From an uncultured Lachnospiraceae bacterium (GTDB taxonomy: Bacteria > Bacillota > Clostridia > Lachnospirales > Lachnospiraceae): a stretch of 64,000 bases of DNA. Position numbers and translations under genes: made by a program. Numbering within the stretch: position 1 is the stretch's first letter; the number at the start of each line of letters is the position of its first letter. Below the pieces are notes generated by a model. It was not told the DNA's origin. It was given only the letters and a program-made list of their open reading frames with translations, and ran no database searches. Where the stretch lies: NCBI GenBank assembly GCA_948470335.1, contig CAOKOL010000009.1, positions 1 to 64,000 of the forward strand. Direction: 5' to 3'. Below, in pieces: positions 53,371 to 61,547 of the stretch.

Positions 53371-53682
53371 TGGAGTTCCTCCCGATCATCTGTCACACCG
53401 TTTACATTTCGCCGTTTTTCAGCCGGCTCCCAACTGATATTCCATGACTGATATTCCGTTGACAGCCAGATCTATTATATCAGAAAGGGCGGATGAATCC
53501 CACTTTTTCTTTTGACATGCCCCGGCACTGACACAGGCGCCTTTTCTTTCAGACACTTTTTTCTTTTCTGCCGCATACATTATCTACAAAGCATTTTATG
53601 TTTGCGAAGCGGGCGGATTTTATGAGGACAGTTTCCCTTTTCCGCCCGCATCATGCAGCCAGTGCGATAAAAGGAGGAAATT
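53371..53682. other. Divergent control region, no gene seen
   Basis: 312 bases between the response regulator and the lipoprotein gene. They hold the 11-base direct repeat at 53433-53457, a TATAAT on the minus strand at 53474-53479 without a good -35, and AT-rich sequence. No convincing gene or structured RNA was seen. Confidence 0.5.
53433..53457. promoter_or_regulatory. Direct repeat, candidate regulator site
   Basis: ACTGATATTCC occurs twice (53433-53443 and 53447-53457) with a 14-base period, between the promoter-like TATAAT and the response regulator gene. OmpR-type regulators bind direct repeats, so an autoregulatory site is possible, although the spacing is longer than the usual 10-11 bases. 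Confidence 0.4.
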
Positions 53683-54684
53683 ATGAAACGAATTGCAGCG
53701 CTGCTGACGGCAGCTATGGTTTTAGCGGCATCTCTGGCAGGGTGCCAGCCCAAAGGCACTACCGGAGGCGGACAGACGCCGGTCACGCTCAATGAGGTGG
53801 CCCACTCTATTTTTTATGCCCCGCAGTATGCAGCTTATGAACTGGGATATTTTAAAGAAGAAGGCATCGATCTGACCATCGTCACCGGCTTTGGCGCGGA
53901 TAAGGTAATGACCGCCCTGGTGGCCGGCGAAGCGGATATCGGATTTATGGGGTCGGAAGCCTCCATCTACACCTACGCCAACGGCGCCGAGGACTATGCC
54001 GTCAACTTTGCCCAGTTGACCCAGCGGGCCGGAAACTTCCTGGTGGCCAGAGAAGCGCAGCCGGATTTCCAGTGGAGTGACCTGAAAGGGAAGACGGTTC
54101 TGGGGGGAAGGGCCGGCGGTATGCCGGAAATGGTATTCGAATATATTCTGAAAAAGAACAATATTGACCCCAAAGCTGACCTGACCATCGACCAGAGCAT
54201 TGATTTCGGACTGACAGCGGCGGCATTCTCCAGCAATGACGCGGACTATACCGTAGAGTTCGAGCCTCATGCGACGGCACTGGAAATGGAAGGCAGCGGC
54301 GTGGTGGTAGCTTCTCTGGGCGTAGACTCCGGTTATGTGCCTTACACCGCGTACTGCGCGAAGCAGAGCTATTTCAAAGGACATGAGGACATTATCCAGG
54401 GCTTTACCAATGCCATCCAGAAGGGCATGGACTATGTGAATTCCCATTCCGCCGAGGAAGTGGCCAAAACCATACAGCCCCAGTTCCCGGAAACCGACCT
54501 GGAAACCATCACAAAAATCGTGGAACGCTACCAGGCTCAGGATACCTGGAAAGAGGATACTGTGTTCCAGGAAGACAGCTTCAATCTGCTGCAGAATATT
54601 CTGATGGAAGCCGGTGAGCTTACGGAAAAGGTACCCTATGAAAAACTGGTGACTACCGTATATTCGGAGAAAGCGGCGGAGTAA
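53683..54684 (+). CDS. NMT1/SsuA-like ABC substrate-binding lipoprotein
   Basis: 333 residues. The lipoprotein signal ends in LAGC (about 17-20). The mature part is a type 2 periplasmic binding fold of the NMT1/THI5-like group: FYAPQYAAYELGYFKEEGIDL, VMTALVAGEADIGFMGSEA and LKGKTVLGGRAGGMPE. Such proteins bind thiamin precursors, sulfonates or nitrate-like anions. The ligand cannot be named here. GGAGG lies before the ATG. No permease or ATPase gene is adjacent, so it is an orphan. Confidence 0.9.
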   Translation: MKRIAALLTAAMVLAASLAGCQPKGTTGGGQTPVTLNEVAHSIFYAPQYAAYELGYFKEEGIDLTIVTGFGADKVMTALVAGEADIGFMGSEASIYTYANGAEDYAVNFAQLTQRAGNFLVAREAQPDFQWSDLKGKTVLGGRAGGMPEMVFEYILKKNNIDPKADLTIDQSIDFGLTAAAFSSNDADYTVEFEPHATALEMEGSGVVVASLGVDSGYVPYTAYCAKQSYFKGHEDIIQGFTNAIQKGMDYVNSHSAEEVAKTIQPQFPETDLETITKIVERYQAQDTWKEDTVFQEDSFNLLQNILMEAGELTEKVPYEKLVTTVYSEKAAE

Positions 54685-54748
54685 GCCAAAAGTCTTTTGC
54701 TGACCGCCTGTTTACGCAAAAAGGACGCAAAAGCTGTCAGCACCAAGC

Positions 54749-54800
54749 AAAACAGGGAAGCGCCGGCCTGGCTTCTGCCATGCCGCTTCCCTGTTTTTCC
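54749..54800 (+). terminator. Terminator of the lipoprotein gene
   Basis: AAACAGGGAAGCG pairs with CGCTTCCCTGTTT and is followed by TTCC. Confidence 0.8.
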
Positions 54801-54838
54801 GGCGGATTCTGTCTCCTGTTTCCGGTCGGTTGATTTCA

Positions 54839-55315
54839 TTACAGAATCTTTTCCATTCCTATTTTCTGAATTTTCAGTCCCAGCTTCTCATAAAATTTCA
54901 CGGCGTTCCCATTATCCGCCCACACGTTCAGCGTCACATTGTAATAGCCCTGCTCTCTGGCAAAATTCAGGACATATTCATATAACTGTCTGCCCACGTG
55001 GGCATTGCGGGCGGTTTCATCCACGCACAAATCGTCGATATACAAAGTCTTGATATCGGTCATGTTATTGTTATCAATATATTGCTGATGGACGCAGAAA
55101 GCATAGCCCAAAACCGTTCCGTCCTTTTCCGCGACAAAAATCGGCCGGTGATCATCCGCGATAATTGCTTTTAATTCCTCGTCCCCGTATTTCTTCGTTC
55201 CCGCCTTAAACAGATCGGGACGGGCGTCGCTGTGTACTTTCAGAACCTGATAAAGCAGTTTGTTAATTACTTCCATGTCAGACTCCGCGGCCCGACGGAT
55301 TTTTAAATTTTCCAT
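54839..55315 (-). CDS. GNAT-family N-acetyltransferase
   Basis: 158 residues. It has the GNAT motif A region DDLCVDETARNAHVGRQLYE, where R/Q-x-x-G-x-[GA] contacts acetyl-CoA, and motif B YNVTLNVWADNGNAVKFYEKLG. The substrate is unknown. GGAGGAATAAT precedes the ATG. It is a single-gene unit, convergent with the lipoprotein gene. Confidence 0.9.
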   Translation of the reverse strand: MENLKIRRAAESDMEVINKLLYQVLKVHSDARPDLFKAGTKKYGDEELKAIIADDHRPIFVAEKDGTVLGYAFCVHQQYIDNNNMTDIKTLYIDDLCVDETARNAHVGRQLYEYVLNFAREQGYYNVTLNVWADNGNAVKFYEKLGLKIQKIGMEKIL

Positions 55316-55411
55316 ATTATTCCTCCAAATCCTAATGATATTCTCACATTTACACGGTACATTATGTCAGATTTTCCAACGCTATTATTTTACCACGCGC
55401 AAATAGATCAT

Positions 55412-55915
55412 TCAAAACTTCCTCAGCCCGATTGACCCGTCATCCCCCGCATTCTCAATCTTCCGGATTTCCACATAATAGCCGGCCGTATCGCTCACCT
55501 TCACATACACCCGTTCCCCCTCTTTATGACCCAGAACTGCTTTGCCCAGAGGGGATTCCGTGGAAATCCACCCATTAATGGAATTCCCCCGCACCGTAGT
55601 CACCAGTGTATAGGTTTCTTCCTCGTCCTCATCCTCAAAATAAACCGTCACCCGGTTATTCAGCCCCGCCTCATCGCTTTTGGAGTCGTCGGACACCACA
55701 ACGGCGGTTTTAATCATCCGTTCCAGATAGCGGATACGGCTCTCATTGGCATTTTTATCCTTTTTTGCCGCATGATACTCAAAATTTTCGCTCAGATCCC
55801 CGTGGGAGCGGGCCTCCTTCACCGCCTCCAGCGCTTCTTTGCGCACCACCAGCTTTCTGTATTCGATTTCCTGGCGCATCCGTTCAATGTCCTTCTTTGT
55901 CACTTTATCATGCAT
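55412..55915 (-). CDS. GreA/GreB-family transcription elongation factor
   Basis: 167 residues. The N-terminal coiled coil (about 5-80) contains RSHGDLSENFEYHAAKKDK, where the acidic D-x-x-E pair at the coiled-coil tip normally enters the RNA polymerase channel and stimulates transcript cleavage. The C-terminal FKBP-like domain has ESPLGKAVLGHKEG. The length is close to GreA (158). The start is the ATG at 55915 with GAGGAG upstream. The longer frame to 56071 is a glycine/arginine-rich shadow without a ribosome site. A second, housekeeping greA probably exists elsewhere. Confidence 0.9.
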   Translation of the reverse strand: MHDKVTKKDIERMRQEIEYRKLVVRKEALEAVKEARSHGDLSENFEYHAAKKDKNANESRIRYLERMIKTAVVVSDDSKSDEAGLNNRVTVYFEDEDEEETYTLVTTVRGNSINGWISTESPLGKAVLGHKEGERVYVKVSDTAGYYVEIRKIENAGDDGSIGLRKF

Positions 55916-56108
55916 ATACTCCTCTTTTCCGGCGCGCCTGCCGCGCCTGCCAAAAATTCTCCCAAAGCCCTGCCGTCCTGATTTCGCGCCTGCTCCGCCG
56001 CCTTTTCCAATCCGGGCCGCCGTAGCTGCCGCCCTGCTTCCCTGTGACCTCGTCACTGAATCAGACACCATATTCCCGTATACTGTCTAAAACAGGAGGC
56101 GGCTCACT

Positions 56109-56306
56109 ATGTCAAAACGAAAAGCCATTGTCAATACCCGGGCCTGTGTGGCCTGCGGATGCTGTATGAAGGTCTGTCCCAAAAACGCGATTACCATTCC
56201 GAAAGGCATTCACGCCGAAATTGATAAAGAACGATGCGTCGGATGCGGAAAATGCGCAAAAGAATGTCCCGCAAGCATTATCACAGTGGAGGTGGCGGAA
56301 TCATGA
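56109..56306 (+). CDS. 2[4Fe-4S] ferredoxin
   Basis: 65 residues. Two cluster motifs are present: CVACGCCMKVCP (about 13-24) and CVGCGKCAKECP (about 43-54). It is a small electron carrier. GGAGG precedes the ATG. The stop overlaps the ATG of the next gene (ATGA), so the two proteins are made together. A weak TATACT lies about 25 bases before the ribosome site. Confidence 0.93.
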   Translation: MSKRKAIVNTRACVACGCCMKVCPKNAITIPKGIHAEIDKERCVGCGKCAKECPASIITVEVAES

Positions 56307-56896
56307 AACAGAAAAAGAAATGGTATGATTACCTCTGGATTGCTTCGCTGACTTATCTGATTCTGGGATTTTTTAATATACTGTTTGCCTGGCTGGGGCT
56401 TCTCTGCTTCTTTATTCCGCTGCTGATCGCCGTGATCAAAGGCAATAAAGCTTACTGCAATAAATACTGCGGCCGGGGACAGTTGTTTTCCCTTGCAGGC
56501 GGCCGGTTCGGGCTCTCCCGCAAAAAAGATGTTCCCGGCTGGATGAAGTCCCCATACTTCCGATATGGATTTCTAATTTTTTTCTTCACCATGTTTTTCC
56601 AGATGTTGTGGAACACCTATCTGGTATTCGCCGGCACAAAAAATTTAGGAACGGCGGTTACTCTGCTGTGGACTTTCAGGCTTCCCTGGCACTGGGCCTA
56701 CCACGGCACTTTCTTTTCCGACGGCGTGGCTCAGTTTGCTTTCGGCTTCTACAGCGTTATGCTGACTTCCACCGTACTGGGATTTGTGACAATGCTGTTA
56801 TTCAAGCCCCGTTCCTGGTGCGTTTACTGTCCCATGGGCACGATGACGCAGCTCATCTGCAAAGCAAAGCATAAAGCCGCGTCTCGGAAATCATAA
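56303..56896 (+). CDS. Membrane Fe-S protein (NapH-like 4Fe-4S binding)
   Basis: 197 residues with about four or five hydrophobic helices. It has two cysteine-containing cytoplasmic regions, CNKYCGRG (about 53-60) and CVYCPMGTMTQLIC (about 175-190), like the C-terminal CxxCPxG clusters of NapH/RnfB-type membrane electron-transfer proteins. It probably accepts electrons from the ferredoxin it overlaps and delivers them across or into the membrane. GGAGG lies 8 bases before the ATG. The acceptor is unknown. The gene is convergent with the Crp/Fnr regulator. Confidence 0.8.
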   Translation: MKQKKKWYDYLWIASLTYLILGFFNILFAWLGLLCFFIPLLIAVIKGNKAYCNKYCGRGQLFSLAGGRFGLSRKKDVPGWMKSPYFRYGFLIFFFTMFFQMLWNTYLVFAGTKNLGTAVTLLWTFRLPWHWAYHGTFFSDGVAQFAFGFYSVMLTSTVLGFVTMLLFKPRSWCVYCPMGTMTQLICKAKHKAASRKS

Positions 56897-56915
56897 CAGA
56901 ATGAGACAGACCGGA

Positions 56916-57590
56916 TCACAGTGTCAGGTCCCGCAGGCGTTTTTTGTCAAGAATCTTTACCCCTTTGCGGGAAACCTCCACGATCCCCTCGCTTGAAAAA
57001 TATTTCAGCATTCTCGACACCACCTCACGGGCGGACCCCATGTACCGGGCGATCTGCCCGTGCGTCAGTACAATCGTATCGGAACCGGTTCTGGCCGATT
57101 CGTCCGTCAGGAAAATAGCCAGCCGCCTGTCCATACTCATAAAAAGGATCTGCTGCATGACCCACATCACATCGGAAAAACGGCCGACGGCAGTCTCCAG
57201 CGCAAATATTTTAATACATGGATTGCGCTCCGAAACCGCCGCGAAGGCCGGCCCGCCGATCACATAGCATTCACTGTCTTCCTCCGCGTCAATCAGCACA
57301 TCAAAGGTAATGGCTTTCAGCACACAGGAGGCGGACAGCATACACATATCCCCTTTGTACAGGCGGTACAGCGTGACGTCCTTCCCCTCCTCTGACAGCA
57401 TATAGGTTCTGAGACACCCGGAACGCACAAATATCACGCCGGAACACTCATTGCCGTCATGGACATTTTTTCCTTTGGGATAGGTGACGGCATAGGAGTT
57501 TCGGCAGAGATGCGCTCTGTCCCCTTCCGATATTTCCTCCCAGAACGGGAAAATTTCTTCGTAAACCGGCTCAAATTCTGACTGCGGCAT
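56916..57590 (-). CDS. Crp/Fnr-family regulator
   Basis: 224 residues. The N-terminal cyclic-nucleotide-binding-like beta-roll (about 25-125) has GVIFVRSGCLRTYML. The C-terminal HTH (about 150-215) has LTHGQIARYMGSAREVVSRMLKYF, where S-R-E-V-V-S-R is the Crp-type recognition helix. It lacks the clear cysteine cluster of Fnr, so the effector is unknown. The start at 57590 has GGGGGAG upstream. The convergent ferredoxin pair may be a target. The promoter is at 57750-57778. Confidence 0.9.
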   Translation of the reverse strand: MPQSEFEPVYEEIFPFWEEISEGDRAHLCRNSYAVTYPKGKNVHDGNECSGVIFVRSGCLRTYMLSEEGKDVTLYRLYKGDMCMLSASCVLKAITFDVLIDAEEDSECYVIGGPAFAAVSERNPCIKIFALETAVGRFSDVMWVMQQILFMSMDRRLAIFLTDESARTGSDTIVLTHGQIARYMGSAREVVSRMLKYFSSEGIVEVSRKGVKILDKKRLRDLTL

Positions 57591-57749
57591 ATGGCTCCCC
57601 CTGTCCGTTCCCTCATTCTGACCACTATTGAAATACATCAGATATATCCTCTGAATCGGCTATGGAAAATTTCAGGAGTTTTCCACAACTGTTTCCGTAC
57701 ACAGAAAAACAGCCGGCGGCATCAGTAATGAAACCGCCAACTGCTTTTC

Positions 57750-57778
57750 AGTTTAACACATTTTCATATATTTGACAA
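57750..57778 (-). promoter_or_regulatory. Promoter of the Crp/Fnr gene
   Basis: On the minus strand TTGTCA, 17 bases, TAAACT, giving a leader of about 150 bases that contains the short stem GGCGG/CCGCC and AT-rich sequence. Confidence 0.55.
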
Positions 57779-57861
57779 AGGGTGATTTCGTTTCTTACCG
57801 CGCTTTTATCTCGTTTCTTATCCGAGTCATGCCCTCATCCATATTTTCCGGTTTCGCCGGT

Positions 57862-59706
57862 TCATTCTTTTCTAATCACTGCCCGGACGCCGTCGCCGGT
57901 ATTTTCCAGCGCCAGTCCCATCCCGTGAAGCGTTAAAATCTTTTTCGCCAGAAACAGCCCCATCCCCATATGCCGGTCCTTTCCGCTTCGGCTGTGATCT
58001 TCCGTATAAAACAGATCAAAGGCATGGACCAACTGTTCCTCCTTCATCGGGAATCCGGTATTCTCAATAACGCACCGCTCTCCTTCGATCCTGACCAGAA
58101 TACTGCCGCCAGGGATATTATAATCCACCGCATTGGACAGCAGGTTCCACACCGCCCTGGCCAGGTATTCCCTGTCGCCTTTCACCAGGAAATCCACCCG
58201 GTCCTCATACCGCACCTGGAGATCCTTTTCCCGGATCACAGGCCGAAACCGTTCCATCTGTTCCCGAATCAATTCAGAAAAAGACACTTCCTCTTTTCCT
58301 GGCTCCAGTTTTTCCGAATCCAGTTTTGAGATGCCGATCATCTCCGTCACCAGACCGTCCATTTCTTCTGTCTGACCGATTATCTGGGTCAGGTAGTAAT
58401 CCCTTTTTTCCTCCATATTGTGTTCCATCAGGTTTTCCGCGAAATTCCGTATGATTCCCAGCGGTGTTTTCAGCTCGTGGGCCATGGCATTGATGAAATC
58501 CCGGCGGGTTTCCTCCAGCGCCGCCTGTTTCCGATTGGTTTGATGAAACGCGCGGAGCACCTTTGCCAAACTGGCCAGGGTGAAAACAAATCCGATCAGA
58601 TAAATGTATTTCATATAGTCCATGGCGGCATGCCAGGGTCTGGCTTCCATACGGATTTCCGCGTAACCGGAAGGATCGTCTGTCATACCGATTTTCAGCC
58701 GGTATCTGCCCCGATAAATAAATATGCCCGCCGCCTCCTCAAAAGGCGGTTCCTCGATCCCTGTCTCCCAGGTAAATTCCTCCTGCTCCGGAAAAGTATG
58801 AAGGTAGCCGCTGGCATTCCACCGGCTCCATCTCTCATAAAGACCGCCGGTACGATACCATGACAGCAGATACGGCAGCGTAACATCCGCATAGGTGATC
58901 TGCCCTTCTTCCTCCCGGCCGTTTCCCGGCGCCGGATTTTTCCACTCCCACAGAATCCGGCTGTCCGTCCCCTCAAATTCTTTCTCCTCGCTCATAAACT
59001 GTCCGGTAGCAAAATCCGTTTTCCCGGCCAGTGTCTCAGTGACGTAAGCCTCTCCCGTCAGCGGATTTTCATACATCGGTTCCTCTCTTTGTTCCAATTC
59101 CTCCCAGGTCGTTTCCCGCCAGGTAACCTCCTGTACAATAATCCCCAAAAGCTCCTTCCCGTCCGCCGACAGTCTGAGGTAATACTTATATGGGGAGGGA
59201 ACCGTAAAGTCTGCCGCGATGACTGTCTGAATATCTTCCGCCCGATAAGCCGCCAGCTTTGCCAGTTCTTCCGAAGATAAATAATCATTCAGCCCAAAAG
59301 ACACTTTCGCGTGCCGAAAGTCTCCCGTATCGTCAGATATCTGAGCTCTGCCGCTTATCTCGTTCCGGCTTTGCGCCAGCAGATTTTTGTTTTCGTCGTA
59401 AAACGCCGCCGAAGCGCTCATAAAATCATTGTCAATCATCCAGAGTTTCTGATTGGAAAGCTCCTGATAAAAGGCGCCGCGCGTCTCCCGGTTCCAGTCT
59501 TCCTCCTGCCAGATTCCGTCTCTTACATCGAGTTCCCGGCCGGACGCGTCCTGCAGTACGGAGATCGCGTACTGTTCCAATTCCTCTCTGAATTCACCTG
59601 CAAATTTCTGCGCCATCAGCATCGTAGCCAGAATCATCATAATCAGATACAGCACTACAAACTCAGTCACTACCGGCTGCCAGAACTTCCTTTTCCTTTT
59701 CTTCAT
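57862..59706 (-). CDS. Sensor histidine kinase
   Basis: 614 residues. The first helix (about 11-33) is followed by a large extracellular sensor of about 330 residues and the second helix (about 365-390). The H-box is FINAMAHELKTPLGI, N-box NLLSNAVDYN, and G-box GMGLFLAKK. It pairs with the regulator immediately upstream, whose stop it overlaps by 4 bases. GGAGGTGGGAG precedes the ATG. The ligand is unknown. Confidence 0.94.
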   Translation of the reverse strand: MKKRKRKFWQPVVTEFVVLYLIMMILATMLMAQKFAGEFREELEQYAISVLQDASGRELDVRDGIWQEEDWNRETRGAFYQELSNQKLWMIDNDFMSASAAFYDENKNLLAQSRNEISGRAQISDDTGDFRHAKVSFGLNDYLSSEELAKLAAYRAEDIQTVIAADFTVPSPYKYYLRLSADGKELLGIIVQEVTWRETTWEELEQREEPMYENPLTGEAYVTETLAGKTDFATGQFMSEEKEFEGTDSRILWEWKNPAPGNGREEEGQITYADVTLPYLLSWYRTGGLYERWSRWNASGYLHTFPEQEEFTWETGIEEPPFEEAAGIFIYRGRYRLKIGMTDDPSGYAEIRMEARPWHAAMDYMKYIYLIGFVFTLASLAKVLRAFHQTNRKQAALEETRRDFINAMAHELKTPLGIIRNFAENLMEHNMEEKRDYYLTQIIGQTEEMDGLVTEMIGISKLDSEKLEPGKEEVSFSELIREQMERFRPVIREKDLQVRYEDRVDFLVKGDREYLARAVWNLLSNAVDYNIPGGSILVRIEGERCVIENTGFPMKEEQLVHAFDLFYTEDHSRSGKDRHMGMGLFLAKKILTLHGMGLALENTGDGVRAVIRKE

Positions 59707-60380
59707 TCTCCCACCTCCATCCGATACCCGGATTTGCGCACGGTTTGAATGGAACATCCGCAGCCGTCGATGGCCTTGCGCAGCTTTTTGATATGGTTGT
59801 CAACCACCCGTTCATTGCCGTCAAAGTCATAGCCCCAGAAGCGGATCAGAAGCTGCTCCCGGCTGTAAACGCGTCCGGGATTCTCCAGAAAAAACCGAAG
59901 CATCTCATATTCCTTCGGCGGCAGAGGAAGAAGCCGGTCACAGTTCCACACCCGGCGGCTTTTCGCATCCAGTTTCAGACTGCCCGCGGTTAATGTAAAG
60001 CCATCCCTGCCGGCCCCATGTACCCTTCCCGTCAGCGCCATGGCCTTCGCGTACAGCACCGGCAGGGAGAAAGGCTTGGTCACATAGTCGTCCGCCCCCA
60101 GGGAATACCCGTTCAGCATATCTTCTTCCAGCACCCGCGCCGTGATAAAAATCACCGGCACGTCGCTGTGGCTACGGATTTCCCGGCACACCGCAAAGCC
60201 GTCCTTTCCGGGCATCATCACGTCCAGCAGAATCAGGTGGAAGCTTTCCCTGTCCAAAATCTCCAGCGCTTCCGCCCCGTCCTCCGCCTTTTTCACTTCC
60301 CAGCCCTTTCCGGCAAAATAATCGGCTGCCGCCTCCGCCATCAGACGGTCATCCTCCACGATCAGCAGTTTCTGTTTCAT
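59703..60380 (-). CDS. OmpR-family response regulator
   Basis: 225 residues. The receiver (about 1-120) has VEDD and LLDVMMPGKDGF, with T and K in FITAR and VTKPFS. The winged helix (about 130-222) ends in RKSGYRMEVG. It forms a two-component system with the kinase at 57862. GGAGCGCGGG lies before the ATG. Confidence 0.95.
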   Translation of the reverse strand: MKQKLLIVEDDRLMAEAAADYFAGKGWEVKKAEDGAEALEILDRESFHLILLDVMMPGKDGFAVCREIRSHSDVPVIFITARVLEEDMLNGYSLGADDYVTKPFSLPVLYAKAMALTGRVHGAGRDGFTLTAGSLKLDAKSRRVWNCDRLLPLPPKEYEMLRFFLENPGRVYSREQLLIRFWGYDFDGNERVVDNHIKKLRKAIDGCGCSIQTVRKSGYRMEVGE

Positions 60381-60502
60381 TCCCGCGCTCCGTTATCAGT
60401 ATATTTGATGAGATTATTTTATCAGTTTCATATATCCTTTTTGTGTCTTTTTGAAAATAACTGAACCTGAAAAGTTTTGCCTCCCTGCCCTTTCCAAGCA
60501 AT

Positions 60503-60645
60503 TGAATAAGAATCCTGCTTTGCAGGATTCTGCGCCGCAAACGCGTCGCTTTCAAGCGACAATTTCCTCTGCGTTTGCGTGTGCATCCTCGCGGAGCGTT
60601 TTTGTATCATAGGGAAGTACGAAGGACTTTCCGATGATACAAAAA
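60503..60645 (-). repeat. Dispersed structured repeat, copy B
   Basis: Near-identical to copy A at 33277-33446 (opposite strand), without the 27-base insertion. Read on the minus strand it starts with TTTTTGTATCAT directly in the T-run of the larC1 terminator and ends in TTATTCA. All three hairpins are present; the first has TATCATCGG pairing with CCTATGATA. Confidence 0.8.
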
Positions 60646-60662
60646 GGGGGCATTAAGCCCCC
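60646..60662 (-). terminator. Terminator downstream of larC1
   Basis: GGGGGCTTAATGCCCCC on the minus strand, then TTTTTG, which is also the first bases of repeat copy B. Confidence 0.75.
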
Positions 60663-60769
60663 GTTATCCAAGATTAGGCTGGGATTTTAACGCTTCCTGC
60701 AATACCTGTGAAAGCAGGAATTTCCTCCCCATCTTCTTCCAGTCCATTAAGGACGCGGCCAAGAAGTTT

Positions 60770-61492
60770 TCAGCACTCTCCCACAAACATCCGCAGCGCG
60801 TTGAGCACCTCGAATTCCTTTTCGCCAAACCCATACCCTACCGTCTCAATATTCATGGCAGGCAGCCGGTCGCGATGGGAGGCCAGCTCGGCGAGGATTG
60901 CGGCCCCCGTAGGCGTGGCGCATTCACCTTCAGCCGCTTTCGCGTAAACCGGAATCTTCGTCCCCGCCAGGATTTCGGCGGTGGCCGGAGCGGGCACGGG
61001 GAGAAGGCCGTGGGCACATTTCACAAAGCCGCTGCCCACATTGACCGCCGAAGCATAAACGGCGTCCGGAGCAACGCTATGGTAACAGATAGCAGCGCCC
61101 ACGATATCCACGATGGAATCCACCGCGCCCACCTCATGAAAATGCACATGTTCCGGCACAACGCCATGTACCTTCCCTTCCGCTTCCGCTACCCTGCCGA
61201 AAATCCTGACTGCCGTCCGTTTCACTTCTTCTTCCAGCGCGCTGTCCTCAATGATTTTCCGGATATCGGCAAAATGGCGGTGCGCATGTTCTTCCCGGTC
61301 GCAGACCACTTTGCATCTGGTTCCCATAATGCCGTTTTTCTTCGTCTTTTCAATCTCCAGATGAAAGCCGGGCACCCCCAGTTTCTCCAGCATTGTCTGC
61401 AAATACGCCCCGCTGACGCCGCAGTCCAGAAAAGCGCCCAGGGTCATATCCCCGCTGATCCCCGCGAAACAGTCGAAATATAAAATTTTCAT
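60770..61492 (-). CDS. larC1: LarC N-terminal part (LarC1), nickel-pincer cofactor synthesis
   Basis: 240 residues, the N-terminal (LarC1) half of the nickel insertase LarC. It has FDCFAGISGDMTLGA at the start, HFHEVGAVDSIVDIVGA, and a GYGFGEKEFEVLNALR end. LarC inserts nickel into the pincer cofactor made by LarB and LarE. The C-terminal LarC2 half, which carries the CTP-binding part in Lactiplantibacillus, does not follow; only about 110 bases separate the stop from a terminator. A LarC2-like gene lies upstream at 63375. GGAGG lies 10 bases before the ATG. Confidence 0.9.
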   Translation of the reverse strand: MKILYFDCFAGISGDMTLGAFLDCGVSGAYLQTMLEKLGVPGFHLEIEKTKKNGIMGTRCKVVCDREEHAHRHFADIRKIIEDSALEEEVKRTAVRIFGRVAEAEGKVHGVVPEHVHFHEVGAVDSIVDIVGAAICYHSVAPDAVYASAVNVGSGFVKCAHGLLPVPAPATAEILAGTKIPVYAKAAEGECATPTGAAILAELASHRDRLPAMNIETVGYGFGEKEFEVLNALRMFVGEC

Positions 61493-61547
61493 CCTCTGTC
61501 ATTTCCTCCCTGATATTCCAAAACTGTCTGTTCTAAAACGATACGGG

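Noticed and set aside
55916-56071. Glycine/arginine-rich N-terminal extension of the GreA-like protein
   Set aside because: No ribosome site and not seen in the family; ATG at 55915 has GAGGAG.
60646-60769. Frameshifted LarC2 continuing after larC1
   Set aside because: All three frames were read after the stop; none gives LarC2 sequence and a terminator follows after about 110 bases.
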